Positions 57,236 to 64,000 of a stretch of DNA of 64,000 nt are shown here, one piece after another. The DNA comes from Prorocentrum cordatum (Eukaryota > Sar > Dinophyceae > Prorocentrales > Prorocentraceae). Each line of letters begins with the position of its first letter. Position 1 is the stretch's first letter. The notes beneath the pieces are model-generated. The model saw only the letters and a program-made list of their open reading frames with translations, was not told where the DNA came from and searched no databases. The position numbers and the translations under genes were made by a program. The stretch covers positions 463,263-527,262 of the forward strand of contig CAUYUJ010001392.1 in the NCBI GenBank assembly GCA_963575745.1. The letters are read 5' to 3'.

Positions 57236-57850
57236 ATCGGAACCCCCCCCTGGGGGGGGTTTGGGTTTTTTGAAACCCCCCCTGGGGGGGGTTTGGGTTT
57301 TTTGAAACCCTCCCTGGGGGGGGGTTGGGTTTTTGGAAACCCCCCCTGGGGGGGGGTTGAGGTTCCGGGTTTTTTTTGAACCCCCCCCTGGGGGGGGGTT
57401 TTTTGGAACCCCCCCCCTGGGGGGGTTTTGAGGTTCCGGGTTTTTTTTGGAAACCCCCCCTGGGGGGGGTTTGGGTTTTTGGAAACCCCCCCTGGGGGGG
57501 GTTTGGGTTTTTTGAAACCCCCCTGGGGGGGGTTTTTTGGAAACCCCCCCTGGGGGGGGTTTGGAAACCCCCCCTTGGGGGGGGTTTGGTTTTTTGAAAC
57601 CCCCCCTGGGGGGGGGGTGTTTTTGGAACCCCCCCCTGGGGGGGGTTGGGTTTTTGGAACGGAGGTTTGGTTTTTTGAAACCCCCCCTGGGGGTGGGGGT
57701 TTTGGAAACCCCCCCTGGGGGGGTTTGGGGGTTTTTGGAAACCCCCCCTGGGGGGGGTTTCCGGTTTTTTTGGGGAACCCCCCCTGGGGGGGGTTTGGTT
57801 GGGTTTTTGGGAAACCCCCCCTGGGGGGGGTTTGGACCCCCCCTTGGGGG
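57236..57850. repeat. Palindromic AACCCCCCCTGGGGGGGGTT array
   Basis: About 15 units of 33-50 bp, each made of GAAACCCCCCCTGGGGGGGG followed by TTTGGGTTTTTTG or a variant. The C7-T-G8 centre is a near-perfect palindrome in every unit. All six frames are open for long distances (minus strand PPRGGFQKT/PPQGGFPK, plus strand GGGLGFLKPP), which reflects the repeat and not coding. Homopolymer lengths may be unreliable. Confidence 0.93.
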
Positions 57851-58035
57851 CCAGAGCCGGAGCGAAGCCGGATCGGCAAAAGCCGGCAAAAGCCGGATGA
57901 CGCATCGAATCGGCAGAAGCCGGATCGGGCGAACTCGAAATCGGAATCGCGAATCGGAATCCCGGAATCGAGTCGGTTCGAAATCGGAATCGCGGAAATC
58001 GATTCGATTCGAACCGGCGGAATCGGAATGACCCC
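57851..58035. repeat. GAATCGG/AAAGCCGGA repeats, right flank
   Basis: GGCAAAAGCCGGCAAAAGCC, CGCATCGAATCGGCAGAAGC and CGGAATCGCGAATCGGAATC repeats, in direct orientation relative to 57080-57235. Confidence 0.85.
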
Positions 58036-58080
58036 TGGCATAGGGCAAAGAGATGCGAATTAAGCAGCATTGCAAAAATA

Positions 58081-58158
58081 GGAGGGGGAGGAGGAGGAGG
58101 AGGAGGAGGAGGAGGAGGAGGAGGAGGAGGAGGAGGAGGAGGAGAAGGAGGAAGAAGA
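58081..58158. repeat. GGA/TCC microsatellite
   Basis: About 22 GGA triplets ending in GAAGGAGGAAGAAG. Confidence 0.95.
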
Positions 58159-58562
58159 ACCCCGGCACGGGCAGGACGGAAGGGAGGCCGGGCCCACACA
58201 GAGCGGGGCTAGGCCGCGGAAGGGGCAGCGCTGGGGCAGCGGGGCGGCGGCCGCAGGGCAGCTGGGGGGGGCGCAGCAGCCAGGGGCGGCAGCGCCGGGC
58301 GGCGGGAACAGGCCCAGCCTGTGCTGGGGGCGGGCAGCGCAGCAACGCGGCCGCGCGCCGAGGTCGGACCGACCATCGATCCAGGCGAAAGTGCAGTCAG
58401 AGAAGACCACCTCAGGGGAGGGGCCATTGGGTAGCTGGGAAAGCGCCCAGCAATGGAACGAGTGCGAGCAAAGACGTCGAAATCCATGGGGCCTACGAGG
58501 CGCCGACTAACGAGCGGCCCGGGGACCCCGAGAGCGGGGACACTGGGGGGGGCGGAGCAGCG
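58159..58562. other. GC-rich, no recognisable gene
   Basis: GC-rich sequence between GGA and CA microsatellites. Frames are open on several strands at once because of base composition. Confidence 0.5.
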
Positions 58563-58564
58563 GG

Positions 58565-58604
<40 letters not shown>

Positions 58605-58611
58605 CACACGA
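58563..58611. repeat. CA dinucleotide microsatellite
   Basis: CA units with one AAA interruption. Confidence 0.97.
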
Positions 58612-60329
58612 TTTTTCGGCGTCGCGGCCACGCGCACTGCGGCGCGGCGGAGGGCAAGTCAAGCCGGAGAGAGCAGCGGCGAACCGCCACTCGGGCCCCC
58701 TAACGCGGGAAAGCACTCTGGGCGACACCAGCGCACGCCCGAGCCCGCGGGAGCCCACGACTGAACGCGACAACGCGGTGACCATCTGGGTAGCCAGCCT
58801 AGCAAGGACAGCTGCAGGACCGCTGCGCCCCGCGCGCTGTCGGCCGACGCGCAAGAGAAGGCCGCAATGTCGGGCAGTCGAGGAAAGAACGGCTGAGCGA
58901 GCTGCCGTGCCCCGCACAGGGTCGGCCGAGGATCTAAGAAGAAGAACCGCCGCGAGGGCGCGAGCCCAGCCCACGGGCGAGAGCGAGCTACGCGGGCGGG
59001 CAGGGCGCGAAGCAGCGGCGACGCCTGCGCGCTAAAAAGACAGCCCGCCGGCGGCGCAGGCGGGAGCGCCCACTAGACTGGCCACGCAGCGCGGCCGCGG
59101 GCGGCGGAGCCGCTGCACGCCCGTCCGGGCCCGCCAAAACGGCGCCACTCAGCCGCGAGCCAGGAGGAGCCAGGCGCGCAAGGCGGACGGAATAGCGCGC
59201 GGCAGGCGCGAGCCCAGGCACGGGCCAGGCACTGGGCCGGGCGCCAGCCCGAGCGGGCGACGAAGGGACCAGGAGGCGGGCGCGCAGAACCCTGCCCCCA
59301 AACGCGCACCGCCGATGGCCATGCAAAAGCAACAGCACACGCCTTGGCGGAGGGGGGCGGAGGGCGGGGAGCGCCCCCGCCACCCCGGAGAGGGCCCCCA
59401 CCCCTCCCAATTCGCCCCCCCCCCCCCCCCCGCACCCGACTCCGCCAGGCGACGACGGGGTCGCGCCCGCCTTTTTTGAGAAGCGGGCCTAGCGAGCTGA
59501 AAAGCGGCTAAGCCTGCCGCCCGCAATGGAGCGGCGCGGCAGCCAAACGCGGACGGCGCCAGACAAGAAGCAGCGGCCCACCTCCCGGGAGCGGCGAGGA
59601 AAGGGACACGATCACGCATCCCCTCTAGGCCCTCATCTCCCCGCTCGCCACCCCACGCCCCGACTGGGCGCCGGGAGAGCCTGAGCGGGCGCGCCTCCAG
59701 CACCTAGGAGAAGCGGGCCCGACGCGCTAAAACAAGCAGAGGACTGCCTGCACTGGGCTGCAGGCTGGGGCGACGCGCGCCCGCTGCCAAGAAAGCCACC
59801 CCGCCGCAGCCCGCACTTACTCGGGCCAGAGACGCGCGCTGCCGCGGGCCCCAGCGAGCCGAGCAGTCACGCGAAAAACAGCTAATAGCGAGCGCCGCTC
59901 AGGCCACCAACGGCACACAGCCGCGGGTGGGCCGCTGAGCTCAGCGCCCTCGCGGCGCGGCAGGATGACGCTCGCCCGCCGGGCCTGGATCGCCCGCTGA
60001 CCTCCGGGCCGCGGCGGGAGCGGCGAGCGCGCAGCCTGCGAGACGCGGAGCCTGGTCCGCGGGCGAAGAAGGACCGCGCCTTCGGACTGGCAACACATCG
60101 AGGCGGCACGAGCGCGCGGCGGCGAGGGCGAGATCCCCCCCGAGCCGCGCGCGAAGCGCAGCGCGCGAAGCGGGCCCAGAGCCACGGCTGAACGGGCGCG
60201 GGCGGGCGCGAGGAGGCCGCCGAAGAAAGCGAGGCCGCCCCTCGCCACCCAAAGGACGACCCCCGCGGGCGCGCGGCTGCCCACTCGACCCCGCGGCCGC
60301 GACGGCGCAGCGGGCGAAAGGCCATAGGC
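58612..60329. other. GC-rich DNA, no recognisable gene
   Basis: Very GC-rich, with long Arg/Ala/Gly/Pro frames on the minus strand that mutually overlap in all three registers. A C run lies at 59418-59434. No motif was identified. Confidence 0.5.
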
Positions 60330-60466
<137 letters not shown>

Positions 60467-62470
60467 TTCAAGTCGGCGGCGCAGAGAAACCTCAAGTGCG
60501 GTCGGCAGGTGGAGGCGCCACTTGCGAACGAAATTAGTCGAACGCGTCACGACGAAAAAAACAGACACGGCCAGCGGCGGAAGAAAACGCGAGGCGCTGC
60601 AATGTCAGAGTGCAGCGGCCCAGATAAAAACCAAAGGAACGCAAGCTCGACGCGGAAAACAACAGTCTGGCGCTAACTACCGCCTCAACGAGGCAACGAA
60701 AATGAAATTGCAGGGCTGCCAGGCCAGCCAATTTGGCGGCGGTGCATACACGCAGGGGAACTGCGCGACAAATCTACACCACCGACCTTGCAGCGAGCAA
60801 GTAACAGATTGAGCGACAGTGCAACGGGGTGCGGAAGGTCGGCGTCATCAAGATGATCACGCAACAACCGAGGCTAGCTCAGCCTTGGACAACAAATTCA
60901 AGGCTGAACGCGGGCGACCGCGAGTAGCAGCCACGACACGTGGCGGCGCACATGGGCGGTGGACAAGCGCGAGCATGGCCAAAGTGCAATGCAAACGCCA
61001 GCGTTAACACGGCAACCCCAACCGAAACCCAAAGCCGCGAAAGGCTACTGGCGAGGCAGGTGAAAGCAAGACCAAGATAGATGAGGCAACCACGTAGGCA
61101 CAAGAGAAGCTGCACGCACCACCGCAAATGTCGCACCACTCTGGCCAAATGGCGACAGAGAGAAAAAGAGAGAGCGAAGACTGGCACATTAAACCCGCCA
61201 ACGGGATACGCCAGAGCTCAGACAGCAGGAGACAGACCCGCGCAGCGAAGACGAACCGGAAGAGAAGAGAGCGGGGGGAACACAGCAAAAGCAGAAGCAA
61301 GAGAGGAGCCCTGAGAGACGACGGCGGAAGATCCTACGACACGGCCAACCGGCGACAGACTGACGACGGCGAGGCGAGCGACCCCCGCAACCAAACAGGG
61401 GAAGGGGACCGACGAACCACCGCGGAGGAAGGCTGCTGGCAGGGCAAGCCGACGCACAGCTGAAAGGCAACCAGGAACAGCGAACTGCAACCCAGGTGCA
61501 GACGCGCACACCAAGGCGAGACGCCAAGAGGCAAAAATAAAAATGGCCGCGGCCATGCCGGCTGGCACCCAATGTCAGGGCGCCAGCAGCAAGGCGGTAA
61601 GACCGCCGCCTGTCAGGCTGACAGACGGAGAAAGGCGCCGACTACGAACGGTGCCACGTGGAAGTGGCAGCGCGCACCCAGGGGGGCGCAGAAAAACCAA
61701 TGTCCGTGAAGGTGCATGGCAACACCCGACCGAGGACCACGAGGTTCCCCGGATGTACAATCCAGCCGGGCGGCTGCAAGCCCTCCCGCCTGAAGTGGAA
61801 AGTATAGGAGTTGGCCGAAAGAAAGGCAGCATGGCGCGGCAAGAGGCTGAAGCGGGCACCCCAAGGCGAACCCCGGGCAGCACGCAAAAAGAGATTCGGG
61901 CCGCAGCCAAGCTGGCCCACACCCCATGTCGAGGCAGCGAGGCAGCAAGGCCGACGCCGGGCCCAGAGTGCACACTGAAAAAAATAGCTACAACACACGA
62001 GTGGGGCGCAAGAAGCCAGCAGCTAGGGCAAAAAAATGCGTGGCGTAGGCAAGGCAAGACGCGGCCGAGCACCTAGAGGACTTCCCCAGGCACAAGCCAG
62101 CAGGGCGGCCAAAAGGTCCTCGCCGTCTAAGGCAACGAGACACAGATACGGCACGCCACGCCAACAGCGCCGCGGAGCAGGCCACGAGGCAACTGCAGGG
62201 CGCGAAGAAAAATGCACTTCACCGGAGGTCACCGCGCGGAGTGGGCGCAAGGGCAGAGCGGCGAACGGCGATGTCGCAACGTCGCAAAAAGGGCCCCGGC
62301 AAGGGACATGCAGCGGCGCGCAGGGAAGAGAGCGGAAGGGAGGAGACAAGACAGAGCGGGGCGAGGGGCACACGCCCGCCGGCAGCACGGCACAAAGCAC
62401 GGGCACGAGGAGCTCTCAAATCTTTGGTTTGTTGAGCACGGGCGGAGGCACGGCACAGCCTCGGACCAGC
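60467..62470. other. No recognisable gene
   Basis: Moderately GC-rich, purine-biased sequence. Open frames of up to about 180 codons overlap on both strands without recognisable domains or biased conservation. Confidence 0.45.
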
Positions 62471-62737
62471 TCACGCCGCCGATCGCAATGCGATGACGCC
62501 CTCGCACGTCCTGTCGGCAACGCTCCCCCTCCTCTGGGAGGAGTTGGCCAGCCGAAATACGAGTGGGGGATACGGGCGAAAGTGGCATGGGCCACGGCAG
62601 AAATGGCATTCGCCCTCCTTCGTGTTGCACATGACGCACAACGGCGCGCGCTGCCCAGGAACCCGCACCTCGCTAGGCATCCTCCCGATAGCCTGGCAGC
62701 TTTTGTATCCTGCCGTCGCGGCCAGGCCATAGACCAC
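62471..62737 (-). CDS. Small ORF with CxxC pairs (hypothetical)
   Basis: The minus-strand frame contains PLCVMCNTKEGECHFCRGPC, that is Cys-x2-Cys-x7-Cys-x2-Cys plus a fifth Cys. The spacing could bind zinc as a small knuckle or ribbon. The frame is only 88 codons, is not bounded by a convincing start, and no family is recognised. It may be an exon fragment. Confidence 0.25.
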   Translation of the reverse strand: MVYGLAATAGYKSCQAIGRMPSEVRVPGQRAPLCVMCNTKEGECHFCRGPCHFRPYPPLVFRLANSSQRRGSVADRTCEGVIALRSAA

Positions 62738-63425
62738 ACGTGGCTTTCAAGTCCTGCGAGTAGCTTCTTAATGAGCTGAATTCACCTGATGCGCGCTAAC
62801 ATGCTACGAGACGCCACGAGAGAATTGGCGCAAATGGGGAGACAGGCGCAACGAAGACCCCTGCATGCAAAGCATGTGATTATACCACGGAAGCAAGTCC
62901 CACGAACTAGCGTCCTCTGCATTGGCGGCCACTGTTCGGATGGGATGAGCTCCACAGCATAGCAGATGCGTATCTCCCTGGAAATATGGGCGGTGCGGGA
63001 GGTTGGCAGTCTCCTAGGACTACGCCCGCACAGCCTTTGAAGGTCTCCGAGCCACAGAGCACACACGGTCGCAAAGCCATCCATAGTGACCGTCTGCCTT
63101 CGAGTCTTGGAGGACAAGGAGAACCATCGTAAAGAGTGCATGCTCCGCACCTCGCTGCGCTTGAGCCTGCAGGGCTACCAGCGACGGTCGCGCTCGGCAT
63201 TGAACCAGCCGGTGCGATGAGGGGACCGATCTCTGTCATGACTCCCCCGTCGCCAGCGAAAGGCCGCCCGAATCATGGACTTGGCGCTAAACCCCCAATA
63301 TTCCGCACGCAAATGATGGGCATTGATGAAAGCCCGTAGCTGCACAGAGCTAAGTAAGCAAGGGCCCATGACCGCCGAAGCAAATCTGTCTGGTCGGCGG
63401 TGGGCGTTTACCCAGCGGCCCCACA
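62738..63425. other. No recognisable gene
   Basis: Minus-strand frames here (for example VQLRAFINAHHLRAEYWGFS near 63330) look protein-like but I cannot match them to a family. Confidence 0.35.
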
Positions 63426-63689
63426 ATGACGCCACGACACCCACAACACACACACACGACGCGGCCGCTCCAGCGACGCCAGCGTTTCCGGCTGGGCGCC
63501 AGGGGGCTAGACTGGCGGTCGCCCTTGCCTCTCTGCCCCCTTTGCGACCTCCACCCGCCTCGATCGGGCCGCCGCCGCCGCCCTTGCCGGCGCCCTCAGG
63601 CCCACCCGTCCAGGCTCGGGCACCCTCCCGAGCCCCCCCCCCGCGGGAGAGAAGAAGCTTGCCCCTCGTACTGCTCAGCTTCCTCACCT

Positions 63690-64000
63690 GGCGCTCACGG
63701 GGCATGGGCGACCTCGCGCAAAGGCTACGCGATGCTGCCTCCGCCCTCGCTGCCACCTCACCCGGGCGCCACTCGCATCCTTCTCGGCATCCTTGGACCA
63801 GTCGTCCTCTGCCGCCGCCGACTGGCTCCGCGCCAGCTCGCTGGCCTCTCGAAGGCTCGCGCCACTCCGCGCTGAAGCCTCCCCTTGCTCCGCCACCTCA
63901 CCGGGGCGTGCCAGCACTGCAGCCATTGCCTCTTCCTCCTCCTCCTCCTCCTCCTCCTCCTCCTCCTCCTCCTCCTCCTCCTCCTCCTTCTCCTCCTCCT
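63690..64000 (-). CDS. Possible acidic exon running off the right edge (hypothetical, partial)
   Basis: On the minus strand the CTC tract at the right edge encodes a Glu run. It continues in the same frame as EAMAAVLARPGEVAEQGEAS, ARSGASLREASELARSQSAA and AEDDWSKDAEKDASGAR, a charged helix-like stretch with balanced composition. At about 63770 the sense strand reads GCCCGGGTGAGG, a possible 5' splice site (GT). Only part is in the window; no family is recognised. The Glu run may itself be a repeat artefact. Confidence 0.3.
63926..64000. repeat. CTC microsatellite at window edge
   Basis: CTC triplets with a single TTC interruption, continuing beyond the window. Confidence 0.97.

Noticed and set aside
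56961-58345. Three overlapping minus-strand frames of 336-412 codons (PPRGGFQKTQTPP...)
   Set aside because: All registers are open over the same palindromic array, which identifies them as repeat artefacts and not genes.

Overview
This window looks like nuclear DNA of a dinoflagellate. The strongest sign is a degenerate tandem pair of dinoflagellate spliced-leader (SL) sequences at 32336-32368 (minus strand), directly upstream of a short 5' leader and an ATG, as expected for a retroposed SL-capped mRNA. Supporting signs are several relics of the dinoflagellate-style PPR repeat (SYSAGISACEKG...QWQRALALLSEM...LEP), a decayed non-LTR retrotransposon carrying a cytosine-methyltransferase-like C-terminal domain, and very high repeat content. 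I cannot assign genus or species. I see no intact conventional gene, rRNA or tRNA. Most long open frames are by-products of triplet microsatellites (CTC/GAG, ATC/GAT, CAG) or of tandem repeats whose period is a multiple of three.

Layout. 0-4.1 kb: two copies of a composite module (AT-rich core, degenerate GGCC-TTGGG array, PPR scrap), one of them split by a 167-bp terminal-inverted-repeat element (95-261); a second 167-bp copy lies at 1768-1934. 4.5-6.4 kb: two tandem arrays (about 82 and 90 bp). 7.0-10.25 kb: PPR relics around a CTC tract, a 190-bp array and a 314-bp family. 10.43-12.08 kb: a 1.65-kb element with inverted termini and a 10-bp target duplication, filled with a CACTGTCCC minisatellite. 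13.3-14.8 kb: a 102-bp array. 14.9-19.45 kb: the retrotransposon relic, followed by a third 167-bp element (19592-19758). 20-22.4 kb: ATC, GGCC-TTGGG, CATA and ACT repeats. 22.7-23.5 kb: a Cys-pair ORF relic. 24-31.4 kb: low-complexity sequence, a fold-back element, CAG tracts, an acidic Trp/Gly repeat, an Ala/Glu/Pro-rich frame and A-rich DNA. 31.6-32.4 kb: the SL-marked Gly-Ala-Ala retrogene. 33.2-34.7 kb: a decayed array coding a Gln/Arg/Trp-rich helical repeat. 37.6-46.2 kb: four near-identical tandem 2-2.3-kb units (about 1 kb of unique sequence plus an ATC satellite), with a 100-N assembly gap in the second. 46.2-48.3 kb: more ATC satellite. 48.3-64 kb: further minisatellites, pentamer and hexamer arrays, a 286-bp array, a C7/G8 palindrome array at 57.2-57.85 kb, CA tracts, GC-rich DNA without recognisable genes, and a possible acidic exon running off the right edge.

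Nothing here forms an operon-like or pathway group. The biology of the window is mobile and repetitive DNA: one retroelement, two kinds of TIR element with visible target duplications, one recycled mRNA, and recent segmental tandem duplication.
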